This document shows, piece by piece, positions 35,240 to 44,312 of a stretch of DNA of 64,000 nucleotides. Source of the DNA: Anaerorhabdus sp036641015 (GTDB lineage Bacteria > Bacillota_I > Bacilli_A > Erysipelotrichales > Erysipelotrichaceae); NCBI RefSeq assembly GCF_036641015.1, contig NZ_JAVWFO010000002.1:1-64000 (forward strand). The letters are read 5' to 3'. The position numbers and the translations under genes are program-made. The first letter of the stretch is position 1. Each line of letters starts with the position of its first letter. Below the pieces are notes generated by a model. It had not been told where the DNA came from and did no database searches. It saw only the letters and a list, made by a program, of their open reading frames with translations.

Positions 35240-36292
35240 ATGCGTAAAGAAAAGAATGGAATGAAATTTATAGATTTTCGAAGTGATACAGTAACATTTC
35301 CTACTCAAGAAATGAGAAATGCAATGTTAAACGCGAAAGTTGGAGATGATGTTTATGGTGATGATCCAACGGTTCTAGAACTTGAGAAGTTATCAGCTAA
35401 GATTCTTGGGAAAGAAGCTGCCTTATTTGTGAGCAGTGGAACAATGGGGAATTTACTATCAATTTGGACACATACAAATAGAGGAGAAGAAATAATTACT
35501 GGTTGGCATAATCATATAATTGTTCACGAACAAGCAGGACTTGCTCAAATATGCCAAGTAATGCCAAGAACCATTTGTCATGATAATGATTTCATTTATC
35601 CTGAAGATATTGAAAAAAGTATAAGACCAAATGATATTCATGAACCTAAAACTACTTTACTTGAAATTGAAAATGCTTTATCAAATGGATTAGTTGTTCC
35701 ATTAGATATTATGGAAGCTAACTATAAAATGGCAAAGAAGTATAAACTAAACGTCCATCTTGATGGTGCAAGAATATTTAATGCTGCTGAGTCACTTAAG
35801 TGTGATGTTAAAGACATCGCACAATATGCTGATAGTGTAATGTTTTGTTTATCAAAAGGATTATGTGCTCCTTATGGTTCTATGATTGTTGGAACAAGGG
35901 AATTTATAGAGAAAGCAAGACGTCATCGCAAAATGATAGGTGGGGGAACACGCCAAGCAGGTATGATGGCAGCGTGCGGATTAGTGGCTTTAAAGAAAAT
36001 GACTAAACGTGTAAAAGAAGATCATGCTAATGCTAAATATCTTGCAAAAGAGTTGAGTAAGATTGATGGTGTTCAAATTGATTTAAATAAAGTTCAAATA
36101 AGTATGGTTTTCTTTAAATTTGATAAAAAGAAGATTAACTATTCAACGTTTGATAAGCAATGTAGTAAACATTCGATTTTAATGAATCCTGCAACCGATG
36201 GGGAATATCGAGTAGTAACACATTATTGGGTAGATAAAAAAGATTGCGATTTACTTGTTAAGTGTATCTTAGCTAGTAAGAAGGTTAAGTAA
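35240..36292 (+). CDS. ltaE: Low-specificity L-threonine aldolase
   Basis: A 350-residue PLP enzyme that cleaves threonine/allo-threonine to glycine and acetaldehyde. The N-terminal FRSDTVTFPTQEMR and GDDVYGDDPTVLELE motifs are characteristic; the HLDGARIFNA motif (~175) and the PLP lysine in SKGLCAPYGS (~210) are present. AAGGAGATTTCAT leads into the ATG at 35240. The stop overlaps the HAD gene start (TAATG). Confidence 0.92.
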   Translation: MRKEKNGMKFIDFRSDTVTFPTQEMRNAMLNAKVGDDVYGDDPTVLELEKLSAKILGKEAALFVSSGTMGNLLSIWTHTNRGEEIITGWHNHIIVHEQAGLAQICQVMPRTICHDNDFIYPEDIEKSIRPNDIHEPKTTLLEIENALSNGLVVPLDIMEANYKMAKKYKLNVHLDGARIFNAAESLKCDVKDIAQYADSVMFCLSKGLCAPYGSMIVGTREFIEKARRHRKMIGGGTRQAGMMAACGLVALKKMTKRVKEDHANAKYLAKELSKIDGVQIDLNKVQISMVFFKFDKKKINYSTFDKQCSKHSILMNPATDGEYRVVTHYWVDKKDCDLLVKCILASKKVK

Positions 36293-36915
36293 TGATAGAT
36301 AATATTAAATGGATATTCTTTGATTTAGGTTCTACACTTATTGATGAAACAGATGCATTTAAATCACAAATGAAAGATACAATTAATGGAACTTCAGTAT
36401 CCTATGATGAGTTTAATAATAAAGTGATTGAATGTATTAAAGATGGCTTACATGGCTATAATGAAGCGGTACAGTTTTATAGTTTAGATTCAAAACCTTG
36501 GGTACATGATAAAGAGGTACTTTATCCACAAACAAAACATATTTTAGAAGAATTACGTGAACACTATCACATTGGTATTATAGCTAATCAAAAAGAAGGA
36601 TTATATGATCGTTTGTTAAAATTGTATATTGCTCCTTATATTGATTTAGTTGTGGGATCTGGTGATGTTGGCATTGCTAAGCCAGATAAGAAAATATTTG
36701 AATTAGCATTAGATACAGCAGAGTGTGAACCTTTGAATGCATTAATGATTGGTGATAGTGTGAAAAACGATATACTACCAGCAAAGGAAATGGGGATACA
36801 TACAGTATTAATTAAACAAGGATTTAATTCACAATATAGTGATTCATCTAATGATGGTGAAGCGGATTATATTATTAAGAATTTAAATCAATTGCTTGAA
36901 TTGTTGATAAAATAA
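36292..36915 (+). CDS. HAD-superfamily hydrolase
   Basis: A 207-residue HAD protein. Motif I is FDLGSTLID, where the usual second Asp (DxD) is replaced by Gly; motif III has KPDKKIFE and motif IV has MIGDSVKNDI. The cap is C1-type helical. Some HAD subfamilies (for example HDHD3-like) also have DxG at motif I, so catalytic activity is uncertain and may use another proton donor. Co-transcribed with ltaE (1-base overlap). A shared terminator lies at its end. Confidence 0.82.
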   Translation: MIDNIKWIFFDLGSTLIDETDAFKSQMKDTINGTSVSYDEFNNKVIECIKDGLHGYNEAVQFYSLDSKPWVHDKEVLYPQTKHILEELREHYHIGIIANQKEGLYDRLLKLYIAPYIDLVVGSGDVGIAKPDKKIFELALDTAECEPLNALMIGDSVKNDILPAKEMGIHTVLIKQGFNSQYSDSSNDGEADYIIKNLNQLLELLIK

Positions 36916-36942
36916 AAATACGCGATTTGCGTATTTTTTTCT
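36916..36942. terminator. Bidirectional terminator between converging genes
   Basis: The stem AAATACGC/GCGTATTT with a GATTT loop is flanked by A-rich and TTTTTTT tracts, so it can act for the HAD gene (plus) and the aminotransferase gene (minus). Confidence 0.8.
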
Positions 36943-38167
36943 ATTCCATTAACATTTTTATGGCAGTTGCTAAACCTTTTGTTTTATTAACACTTAGTGA
37001 GCAAATAGCTACACGAATGCCTAGGTTAACTTTAACAGTGTAGATGTGATGATTAATTAATCGTTGATGTATTTCATCTCTTTCTGTATTGTCTTTGCAC
37101 TTAACAGTTACAAAGAAACCTTCATGATAGGGGTAGACAGGTAAGCTAACTTTTTTAGCTTCATCAAGGAAGACGTCACTTCTTTGCTTTAATAAATCAA
37201 TGTAGTCTTGTTTTTCTGATAGAAAGCTAAAATAATTATCTGTAGTTACCCAAGTAAAATTATCCATTGCTGCGTTTGGAATATTACTCCAAATAGCACG
37301 AGCGTATTTTTCAAAAACGATTTCAACTTCACGTACACCTCCTTCTGTTTTTGATAAAAGCAAGGCTGCACCACAACGTAGTCCATAAGATGTACATGTT
37401 TTTGAACAACTAAATGCAACACTGATTAAAACATTGTTTGAAATATTATTAAATGATTCCATTACTTTTCTTGATTGAGGAATGTCATAAGCGTAATCAA
37501 TGTAAGCAATGTCATCTATAAGTACAACGGGGCCTATTTCTGAACATTCATTCAAGAAAGTAATCACTTCATCCCATTCTTTTCTTGTCATTGAATATCC
37601 AGTTGGGTTATGACAAGGATCGTTTATTACAATTAACAATTTCTTTTGTTTATTTAATACTTCGCTACAAACTGATTTAAAAGAAGTTAAATTGAAATGA
37701 TCTTCTTCAAATAGTGAGTATGTAGTAACTTCAAAATTATTTTGCATTGCCATTAATTTATAACTTCCCCAAGCTATATTAGGAAGAATAACAGTTTCAC
37801 CAGCATCTAAAATATTTGCGAAAGTCATACTGACAGCACCACTTCCACCAGGGGTTGCAATAACGCGGTGATATAAGTTTAAATTAGCTCCTTGACTTAC
37901 CCATTGGTAGACTTGTTCACGATATGAGTCATTTCCTACAAAACTTGCGGCATATTTAGCTTTAGTTGTATTTGCAATTTGATTATAGTGATCAAATACA
38001 CTTTTATATGCAACTAATTCGCCTTTTTCATCAAATAATGAACCGATTGTGGCATTAACTACATTTTCTGCTCCTATTTTTTGAGCATCTGCTTTTGCAA
38101 GTTCTGCAACAGCAAAAACAGTATCAACAATTGGAACTAGATCAGCAACTTTTCTTGTAAATGTCAT
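36941..38167 (-). CDS. Class I/II PLP aminotransferase (aspartate/aromatic type)
   Basis: A 408-residue fold-type I aminotransferase. NDPCHNPTGYS (~180) and LIDDIAYIDY hold the cofactor-contacting Asn and Asp, and SCSKTCTSYGLRCG has the PLP lysine (~245-250). The C-terminal Arg is in LGIRVAICSL. It converts an amino acid and 2-oxoacid pair, probably aspartate or an aromatic amino acid. The start at 38167 is chosen: AAGGAAT sits before the ATG and the protein opens MTFTRKVADLVP; the longer frame has no plausible start. Confidence 0.88.
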   Translation of the reverse strand: MTFTRKVADLVPIVDTVFAVAELAKADAQKIGAENVVNATIGSLFDEKGELVAYKSVFDHYNQIANTTKAKYAASFVGNDSYREQVYQWVSQGANLNLYHRVIATPGGSGAVSMTFANILDAGETVILPNIAWGSYKLMAMQNNFEVTTYSLFEEDHFNLTSFKSVCSEVLNKQKKLLIVINDPCHNPTGYSMTRKEWDEVITFLNECSEIGPVVLIDDIAYIDYAYDIPQSRKVMESFNNISNNVLISVAFSCSKTCTSYGLRCGAALLLSKTEGGVREVEIVFEKYARAIWSNIPNAAMDNFTWVTTDNYFSFLSEKQDYIDLLKQRSDVFLDEAKKVSLPVYPYHEGFFVTVKCKDNTERDEIHQRLINHHIYTVKVNLGIRVAICSLSVNKTKGLATAIKMLME

Positions 38168-38285
38168 AGGTATTCCTTCTTTCATCTTATGTATAAGTAT
38201 AGGTTTTATTATGTTTAAAATCAAGAATAGGTGGATAATAAAGTAAGAATAATGTAAACTATTTATTGGATTAGGAGTGAATACT

Positions 38286-38621
38286 ATGAATAATGTTTGG
38301 CGTAATGTAGGGTATCCCCTTTGTGTAATGATAATTGGTGGTTTAATCATACGATTTATAAACCCATTTGTATCTAATGACATAATCACAATACTAGTGG
38401 CTGCAACGTGTTTTGCCTTTGGTATTAGTTTGCATTTTGGAAAGAGAAGTAATGGATGGATACAAAAATTCGTTGTAGCAATTTTCTTTATCTTTTTTAT
38501 TTTTTGGGATTTAGGCTACGTTGTGTTACCACAACTTAAATATTTCTTTGATGTAATTGGTATTAATGGTTTCGTAATTCGTTTGTTTTATGTGTTTTGT
38601 GGTTGGAGTTTCTTTAAATAA
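38286..38621 (+). CDS. Small integral membrane protein, unknown function
   Basis: A 111-residue protein with about four hydrophobic helices and short loops (NVWRNVGYPLCVMIIGGLII, TILVAATCFAFGISLHFG, FVVAIFFIFFIFWDLGYVVLP). No family recognised. The ATG at 38286 has TAGGAGTG upstream. It diverges from the aminotransferase gene across ~120 bp and ends in a bidirectional terminator. Confidence 0.6.
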   Translation: MNNVWRNVGYPLCVMIIGGLIIRFINPFVSNDIITILVAATCFAFGISLHFGKRSNGWIQKFVVAIFFIFFIFWDLGYVVLPQLKYFFDVIGINGFVIRLFYVFCGWSFFK

Positions 38622-38640
38622 AATTAAATTGATATAACTA

Positions 38641-38676
38641 AAAAGTCATCTTTCCCTAAATTGAAGGATGACTTTT
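38641..38676. terminator. Bidirectional terminator
   Basis: The stem AAAAGTCATC/GATGACTTTT with a TTTCCCTAAATTGAAG loop (further pairing TTTC/GAAG possible) lies between the small membrane protein gene and the convergent yggS gene. Confidence 0.75.
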
Positions 38677-38722
38677 GTGTTTGGTTAGCAAAATAATATG
38701 ATATTTTTGTAGATGAATGATT

Positions 38723-39355
38723 CTATATAAATAGACTAGTTCCAATTCTTACCATGGTTGATCCATGGGTACATGCAATTAGATAATCATCACTCATACC
38801 CATGGAACATTCACTAATTATGTCTTTTCCAAAGTATGATTGTAATTCTTTAAAACATTGACTAGCTTCTTGGAATACTTCTGCTATTTTATTAGTATCA
38901 TCAGTATGGGGACCCATACACATAATACCCTTAACTTGAATATTTGGATATTCTAAACATCTTTTAATAAACGGGATTGCTTCGGTGTAAGATAATCCTG
39001 TTTTAGTATCTTCTTTGGCGAAGTTAAATTGTATAAGTATAGGAATGATTCTATTTGATTTTTTGGCTTCATCATTTATAACTTGTACTAAATTTATACT
39101 TTCTACCGATTGTATCATACTTAAATATGGAAGAACTAATTTAACTTTGTTTCGTTGTAAATGACCAATGAAATGCCATTGTATATCACTTGGAAGTGAG
39201 GTGGCTTTAGCTATTAATTCCTCTGCTCTATTTTCACCAAAGTATCTTTCGTTTAAATTATAGTATTTCATTATTTCGTCATTGTTCCTTTTCTTAGTAA
39301 CAATGATTAGTTTTTGAACTGTTAGATTTTGTTTTATCTCTTCGTATATTGTCAT
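38723..39355 (-). CDS. yggS: YggS/YlmE-type PLP homeostasis protein
   Basis: A 210-residue PLP-binding alanine-racemase-fold protein without racemase activity, controlling pyridoxal phosphate balance. Features: Lys in VTKKRN (~21), the YFGENRAEEL motif, WHFIGHLQRNK and the ending GMSDDYLIACTHGSTMVRIGTSLF. The ATG at 39355 follows GGTGGGTGAT. Diverges from the PHP gene across 60 bp. Confidence 0.93.
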   Translation of the reverse strand: MTIYEEIKQNLTVQKLIIVTKKRNNDEIMKYYNLNERYFGENRAEELIAKATSLPSDIQWHFIGHLQRNKVKLVLPYLSMIQSVESINLVQVINDEAKKSNRIIPILIQFNFAKEDTKTGLSYTEAIPFIKRCLEYPNIQVKGIMCMGPHTDDTNKIAEVFQEASQCFKELQSYFGKDIISECSMGMSDDYLIACTHGSTMVRIGTSLFI

Positions 39356-39415
39356 ATGTATCACCCACCAAATTGTAACATGATTGTGTTATAATTCATA
39401 TGGCAGGTGATTGAA

Positions 39416-40294
39416 ATGAAGTGTGATTTACATTGTCATACTATTTATAGTTTCGATAGTACGCAAAGTGTTGATGATGTTATAAATCGAGCTAAGAATG
39501 CTGGAATAAGCGTATTAGCGATTTGTGATCACAATACTTGTGAGGGATCGATTGAAGCATCTAAACAAAGTGATGTTGAAATAATACCAGCAGTAGAAAT
39601 AGACTGTTTTTGCGAGGATACGATTATTCATGTTACAGCTTATGGAATGGATGTAGAAAATCAGTATTTTAAAGATTTAAAAACAAAGTATATTAAAGAG
39701 TTAGAAAATGCGGGAAGTATCCGTAAAAAATTAATTGAAGAAAAATATGGATGTAAGCTAGATGATGAGAAAATTAAAGCATATACTCATTTTGGGTATC
39801 CATACACAAATGTGGAAATAGAAAAAGTATTATTTGAGGATTGTAATCATCCTGCTTTAGAAATATATAAAACAGGAGAAAAAAGTTCAAATCCATTAGC
39901 GAATTTTTATTGGGAACATTTAGCTATTGGTAAATGGGGTTATGTTGAAATGAAGTTACCAGATTATAAAGAGGTAATTAAACAAATACATGATTTGAAT
40001 GGTATATGTATATGTGCACATCCGAAAATTACAATTGCTAGAAATGAGAAACTCATTCAATTGTTGATTGATGAGGGGATTGATGGTTTTGAGGCATATT
40101 GTTCATATCATGATAAAGATGATGCGGCATTTTATGAAGACTTATGTAAGTGTAATAATTTATGTATGACTGTTGGTAGTGATTTTCATGGATTAACAAA
40201 GCCTAATATTGAATTAGGTGATACGGGTTATCAGGGTGATTGTAGCCAAATTATTATGGACTTGAAAAGAAGAATTAAAGAAATGCAATCATAA
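39416..40294 (+). CDS. PHP-domain metal-dependent phosphoesterase
   Basis: A 292-residue PHP protein. Metal-ligand motifs are HCHTIYSFDS (6-15), ICDHNTCEG (~40), PAVEIDC (~60), CAHP (~200) and GSDFHG (~255). It resembles TrpH/YciV-type 3',5'-nucleotide phosphatases. The substrate is unknown. ATG at 39416 follows GCAGGTGATTGAA. Close promoter spacing to yggS suggests shared upstream sequence. Confidence 0.88.
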   Translation: MKCDLHCHTIYSFDSTQSVDDVINRAKNAGISVLAICDHNTCEGSIEASKQSDVEIIPAVEIDCFCEDTIIHVTAYGMDVENQYFKDLKTKYIKELENAGSIRKKLIEEKYGCKLDDEKIKAYTHFGYPYTNVEIEKVLFEDCNHPALEIYKTGEKSSNPLANFYWEHLAIGKWGYVEMKLPDYKEVIKQIHDLNGICICAHPKITIARNEKLIQLLIDEGIDGFEAYCSYHDKDDAAFYEDLCKCNNLCMTVGSDFHGLTKPNIELGDTGYQGDCSQIIMDLKRRIKEMQS

Positions 40295-40323
40295 ATTGTG
40301 TATAATAAAATAGAGGTGATAGA

Positions 40324-41439
40324 ATGAAAAATAAAAAAATGGAAAAAGAAATTGTTGCGCTTGTTTTAACAATTATTTTTTGTGTAATCGCCGTAGCAAC
40401 AGTATTGTTAATACTTATTAATACATTTAATGAAAAACAAAAAGAGGTTGAAATAGAAGAGAATAAACCGCCAGTAGTTTATAACTATAACGCAAGTATA
40501 TTCTTTGGTGGCAAAGTAGACGCTAGCGATGATTTAATTGCAGAGTATACGATTAATGGAAAAGAAGATTATTATGGGTTACTAGAAAATATAGAACCAG
40601 CAATTACTAATAATGATATTGCGTTATTTCAATTAGATGATGTTGTGGTAGATACTTACACAGAGAATGGTGTACCAAAAAGATTTGCAGATCAATTTAC
40701 TAACATTGGTTTCTCGATGGTATCGCTAGCGAGTCAAGGACAACTAGAACTTGGAGAAAATGCACTTCAAACATCGCATACCTATTGGAATGAACAATCT
40801 CTTTATACTGCAGGTAGTAAGGTGAGTGGTGACACTACAACAGAAATTTACGAAAAAAATGGTATTACATTTGGGCTATTGGGTTATACAATGCCAGATA
40901 ATGTAAAGGAATACACAATTACAAACCCAGGTATTCTTGATGTTTATTCTGATGAATTAGTAACTACTGAGATTCAATCACTACGTAATCAAGTTGATGT
41001 AATAATTGTTTATCTTGATTGGAATGATATTGATTCATTTGAAGTATCAAATGAACAACATCGTATTGCAAAGTTATTAGCGGATTCTGGTGCTGATATT
41101 ATATTGGGTACTAATACAGGTAGCATTCAACCCGTAGAATGGATTGGAAGTACAATTATTTATTATTCATTAGGAAACTTAGTAACTGATGATACAGATT
41201 TAGATGACCGTATTGGAATGATTGGCAGTATATACATACAAAAGACAGTAATTGATGGTAAGACAACAATTGAAAAAAGCCAACCTAAAGCTGACTTAGT
41301 ATATATGAGCGATCATCCATCGAAAGTAATGATGTTAGAAGAGGTAGCTGATTTAGAAAATAAAAATGAACTATACGAGGAGTATAGTTCAGTAATTAAA
41401 ATGCTAGATGATTCTATTCGTCTGGGTGGAATTAAATAA
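40324..41439 (+). CDS. Degenerate CapA-family surface protein
   Basis: A 371-residue protein with one N-terminal membrane anchor (9-35) and an extracellular CapA/PgsA-like metallophosphoesterase fold. The family plan is traceable: start of domain FFGGKVD, LLGYTMPDN, IVYLDWND, DSGADIILGTNTGSIQPVEWIGSTIIYYSLGNLVTDD. In active CapA proteins the start has FxGDxM, the centre HWGxE and the end GHHPHV; here these are FFGGKVD, LDWND and GTNTGS, so the metal ligands are lost. It is probably non-catalytic, perhaps structural in cell-surface polymer handling. AGAGGTGAT precedes the ATG. It overlaps folT at its 3' end. Confidence 0.72.
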   Translation: MKNKKMEKEIVALVLTIIFCVIAVATVLLILINTFNEKQKEVEIEENKPPVVYNYNASIFFGGKVDASDDLIAEYTINGKEDYYGLLENIEPAITNNDIALFQLDDVVVDTYTENGVPKRFADQFTNIGFSMVSLASQGQLELGENALQTSHTYWNEQSLYTAGSKVSGDTTTEIYEKNGITFGLLGYTMPDNVKEYTITNPGILDVYSDELVTTEIQSLRNQVDVIIVYLDWNDIDSFEVSNEQHRIAKLLADSGADIILGTNTGSIQPVEWIGSTIIYYSLGNLVTDDTDLDDRIGMIGSIYIQKTVIDGKTTIEKSQPKADLVYMSDHPSKVMMLEEVADLENKNELYEEYSSVIKMLDDSIRLGGIK

Positions 41440-41995
41440 GTGGAATTTTATTAGAATCTTGTTTGGGTACAAGATTCTTTTTTTGTAGTAGTGGTAAAAT
41501 TAGTTTAAAGACAATTACTAATAGAATTACTTCTATTGGGAATAGGATTGTATTTTTAATGAAACTAGCAGTTACATAAAACATGAATCCTTTAGAGTAA
41601 AGCATACTACTCCACAATGATCCTAATAAAACATTACAGAAGTAGGTTACAATAAATTTAGATGCAAACAGTTTTGCGATTGTAATACGTGTATCGTATA
41701 AGAAAACAGCGTAAATAAAGCAATTAAGCATTGCACTTAGTATATAGCCTGGGAAGAATGCACCAAATGGAAAAAGCATAAACCCTATAATATCGGTAAT
41801 AAATCCACTTGCAAGAGCTGGAATTGGTCCAATGATGCAAGACTCTACAGCGATGACTAAGAAGGTAAATGAGATTCGAAGGTTTTCACCCACTGGAATG
41901 AATAAACTGGCCATATCTACCTTGATAACAATGAAGATAGCCATAATGGCAAGATAACGAACATTATTTAGATTTGCTACTGATTTTTTGAACAT
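41432..41995 (-). CDS. folT: ECF transporter S-component, folate type
   Basis: A 187-residue membrane protein with six hydrophobic helices. The S-component pattern includes NLNNVRYLAIMAIFIVIK (T-subunit contact), IGPIPALASGFITDIIGF and FPFGAFFPGYILSAML. A THF riboswitch in the leader marks it as a folate transporter. The ATG at 41995 follows GGAGGAAAGGGG; the GTG at 42016 lies within that ribosome site. It shares EcfAA'T subunits encoded elsewhere. Its last codons overlap the hairpin at 41453-41478. Confidence 0.85.
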   Translation of the reverse strand: MFKKSVANLNNVRYLAIMAIFIVIKVDMASLFIPVGENLRISFTFLVIAVESCIIGPIPALASGFITDIIGFMLFPFGAFFPGYILSAMLNCFIYAVFLYDTRITIAKLFASKFIVTYFCNVLLGSLWSSMLYSKGFMFYVTASFIKNTILFPIEVILLVIVFKLILPLLQKKNLVPKQDSNKIPLI

Positions 41996-42019
41996 AAAAA
42001 GTCCCCTTTCCTCCACAAA

Positions 42020-42135
42020 GTGTGATTTAGAAGACTTCAGTTCACAAATGTGGGACGTTAGATGTATCGCAAGTTTCCTTTTCGTCTAATGCTTCCCAAG
42101 CATTAGCACTTAACGCACATCTAAGTTATTGTATT
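42020..42135 (-). ncRNA. Tetrahydrofolate (THF) riboswitch
   Basis: Read on the minus strand, the leader has the conserved THF aptamer pieces: GATGTGCGTTAAGTG-like (here ATGTGCGTTAAGTG), the stem CTAATGC/GCATTAG capped by TTGGGAA, then ACGAAAAGGAAACTTGCGATACATC. The 3' part, CCCACA...TGTGGAGG, can pair with the ribosome-site region, so regulation is probably at translation. It controls folT, downregulating folate uptake when THF is abundant. Aptamer limits are approximate. Confidence 0.8.
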
Positions 42136-42136
42136 A

Positions 42137-42165
42137 AGGATATAAAGTTGTGGGGTATTTGTCAA
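42137..42165 (-). promoter_or_regulatory. Promoter of folT and its THF riboswitch
   Basis: On the minus strand, TTGACA (42160-42165) and TATCCT (42137-42142) are spaced by 17 bases. They lie just before the aptamer, as expected for a transcribed leader. Confidence 0.7.
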
Positions 42166-42225
42166 GGACTTTGTCTTTATAAACAGCGCAAAATAAGGTA
42201 AACTATACAGGGTAAGGTGAGAATT

Positions 42226-43098
42226 ATGGAAATTATTGTAACGGTTGGAAAATTAGAAGAAATAAACATGTTAAAAGAAGCGGGTGCAACTACCTTGATT
42301 TTTTGTGATGAATTTCATGGGACAAGAGCACCAGGAAAGTTTTCAAAGGATGAGTTAATATTAGCTTTTGAGAAATCACGTTCATGTGGTTTAAAAACAG
42401 CGGTATTTATGAATCGTATTTATACGGATGTGGAGTTGGAATTAGCTAACGAATATTTATTATTTTTAAAAGAGAATAAAGTGGATTTTATCTACTATAA
42501 TGATCCAGCTATATTTATGTTAGCTAGTTCTTTAGATATGGTTAAGTACTTGGTATATGAACCAGATACATTAATGACAAATTCTAGAGATATGCAATTT
42601 ATTCTAGATCAAGGAGTACATCATGCGGTATTATCAACTGAAATCACATTGGATGAAATGAAAATGATGATTGAAAATGTTAAAGGTAATACAGAGGCGA
42701 TTTTATTTGGGTATCTAAATATGTCTTATTCTAAAAGACATTTAATTCAAAACTATTGTGATGAAATAGGAATAAAGAATTCATGCCTTAATAAAATGGA
42801 TTGTATACTTGTGGAATCTACACGGGATGGACGTATGCCTATCTTAGAAGATGAGCAAGGTACTCATATTTATACTGATTATGTGTTAGATGCATTTGAA
42901 GAAGCTAATATTCTTAAAGATTGTGGCTTAAATGCAATTCGAGTAGATAGTATATTTTTAGATATTGATGTCGTGGTTGATGCTTGTAAGATATTGAGTG
43001 GTAAAAGTAAGTTAATACGGGAAGAATTTGAACTAAAATATGATATGTATCCTTTTAGTAAGGGTTACATGTATCAAAAGACTAATTTAGTAAAGTAG
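42226..43098 (+). CDS. trhP1: U32-family protein TrhP1-like (YrrN), tRNA hydroxylation
   Basis: A ~290-residue U32-family protein, resembling B. subtilis YrrN, the small partner of TrhP2. It needs TrhP2 and makes 5-hydroxyuridine at wobble U34 of tRNAs together with it. It is shorter than active U32 enzymes and lacks the C-rich cluster segment, consistent with a partner role. Start at ATG 42226 with AAGGTGAG upstream. The next gene begins 8 bases after its stop, as in the yrrN-yrrO pair. Confidence 0.72.
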   Translation: MEIIVTVGKLEEINMLKEAGATTLIFCDEFHGTRAPGKFSKDELILAFEKSRSCGLKTAVFMNRIYTDVELELANEYLLFLKENKVDFIYYNDPAIFMLASSLDMVKYLVYEPDTLMTNSRDMQFILDQGVHHAVLSTEITLDEMKMMIENVKGNTEAILFGYLNMSYSKRHLIQNYCDEIGIKNSCLNKMDCILVESTRDGRMPILEDEQGTHIYTDYVLDAFEEANILKDCGLNAIRVDSIFLDIDVVVDACKILSGKSKLIREEFELKYDMYPFSKGYMYQKTNLVK

Positions 43099-43105
43099 GT
43101 GGCGT

Positions 43106-44311
43106 ATGAATAAAAATATAGAATTACTTGCACCAGCAGGCGATTTAGAGCGTGCTAAAACAGCAATCCGTTTTGGAGCTAATGCAGTTTATCTTGGTGG
43201 TAAACGTTTTTCATTACGTTCAAGAGCGTCTAATTTTGAGATAAAAGATATAAAGGAAGCGTGTGATTATGCTAGAGAATATGGTGCTCATATTCATGTA
43301 ACTATTAATATGATTCCTCATGATGAGGATTTTGATGGTTTAGAAGAGTATGTAAAAGAATTGGAAAGTGCTGGGGTTACAGCAGTTATTGTGGCAAGTC
43401 CCACAATAATTCAAACTGTTAAAAAAGTAGCACCAAAACTTGAGGTGCATTTAAGTACTCAAATGTCGACTACTAACCTTCAAGCAATTGAATATTATAA
43501 GCGTTTAGGAGTAGATCGAATTGTATTTGCGAGGGAATGTAATCTAGATGAAGTAAAGTATATTTCAACAAATTCATCTATTCCAACAGAGGCATTTATC
43601 CATGGTGGGATGTGTGTTAATTATTCTGGACGTTGTACATTAAGTAATGCAATGACACTTAGGGATGCGAATCGTGGGGGTTGTGCACAATCGTGTCGAT
43701 GGAAATATCATTTATATCAAGGCAATCAAGAACTAAGTATAGAAGACTGTTTATTTTCGATGAGTTCTAAGGATTTAATGGCGGTCGAGTTCATGTATGA
43801 TTTAATGGATGCCAATGTAGCTTCATTAAAGATAGAGGGTAGAATGAAGTCAGCATATTATATAGCGAGTGTTGTTCATACTTATCGCATGGCTATTGAT
43901 GAAATTGCTAAAACAGAAAAGCCATTAAGTGCTGAGAGAATCATGTATTATACAAAAGAATTAGCCAAAGCTGAAAACAGACCAACTTCAATAGGTTTCT
44001 ATCGTGGATTGCCTACAGCAAAAGCACATTTATATGGAGTAAATGGAGCTGGTGTAACGCATGATTTTGTTGGCGTTGTATTAGGTTATAACAAGGATAC
44101 AGGTGTCGCAAAAGTTCAAGTAAGAAATGTATTTAATATTGGTAGCAATTTGGAAGTATTTGGGCCTCATATTCACAATGAACCATTTGTGATAGATTCT
44201 ATCGTTAATAGCGATGGTGATTTAATTGAAGTTGCAAATCAGCCTATGTCGGTAGTTGATGTTAAGATTCCATTTGTTGTTGAAGCGCAGGACCTAATTA
44301 GGAGAAGATAA
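43106..44311 (+). CDS. trhP2: U32-family tRNA hydroxylation protein TrhP2 (YrrO)
   Basis: A 401-residue U32 protein. It opens ELLAPAGDLERAKTAIRFGANAVYLGG and has the U32 cluster: EAFIHGGMCVNYSGRC, ANRGGCAQSCRWKY (Cys ligands) and SLKIEGRMKSAYYIA. Known family members (TrhP/RlhA/UbiU) bind a 4Fe-4S cluster and use prephenate for RNA hydroxylation. Pairs with TrhP1 upstream. One base separates it from the SpoU methyltransferase downstream. Confidence 0.9.
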   Translation: MNKNIELLAPAGDLERAKTAIRFGANAVYLGGKRFSLRSRASNFEIKDIKEACDYAREYGAHIHVTINMIPHDEDFDGLEEYVKELESAGVTAVIVASPTIIQTVKKVAPKLEVHLSTQMSTTNLQAIEYYKRLGVDRIVFARECNLDEVKYISTNSSIPTEAFIHGGMCVNYSGRCTLSNAMTLRDANRGGCAQSCRWKYHLYQGNQELSIEDCLFSMSSKDLMAVEFMYDLMDANVASLKIEGRMKSAYYIASVVHTYRMAIDEIAKTEKPLSAERIMYYTKELAKAENRPTSIGFYRGLPTAKAHLYGVNGAGVTHDFVGVVLGYNKDTGVAKVQVRNVFNIGSNLEVFGPHIHNEPFVIDSIVNSDGDLIEVANQPMSVVDVKIPFVVEAQDLIRRR

Positions 44312-44312
44312 G

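Noticed and set aside
41453..41478. Hairpin AGAATCTTGT/ACAAGATTCT with T7 as a separate intergenic terminator
   Set aside because: It does look like a terminator for the capA-like gene, but it lies inside the folT coding 3' end, so I did not list it as an independent intergenic element.
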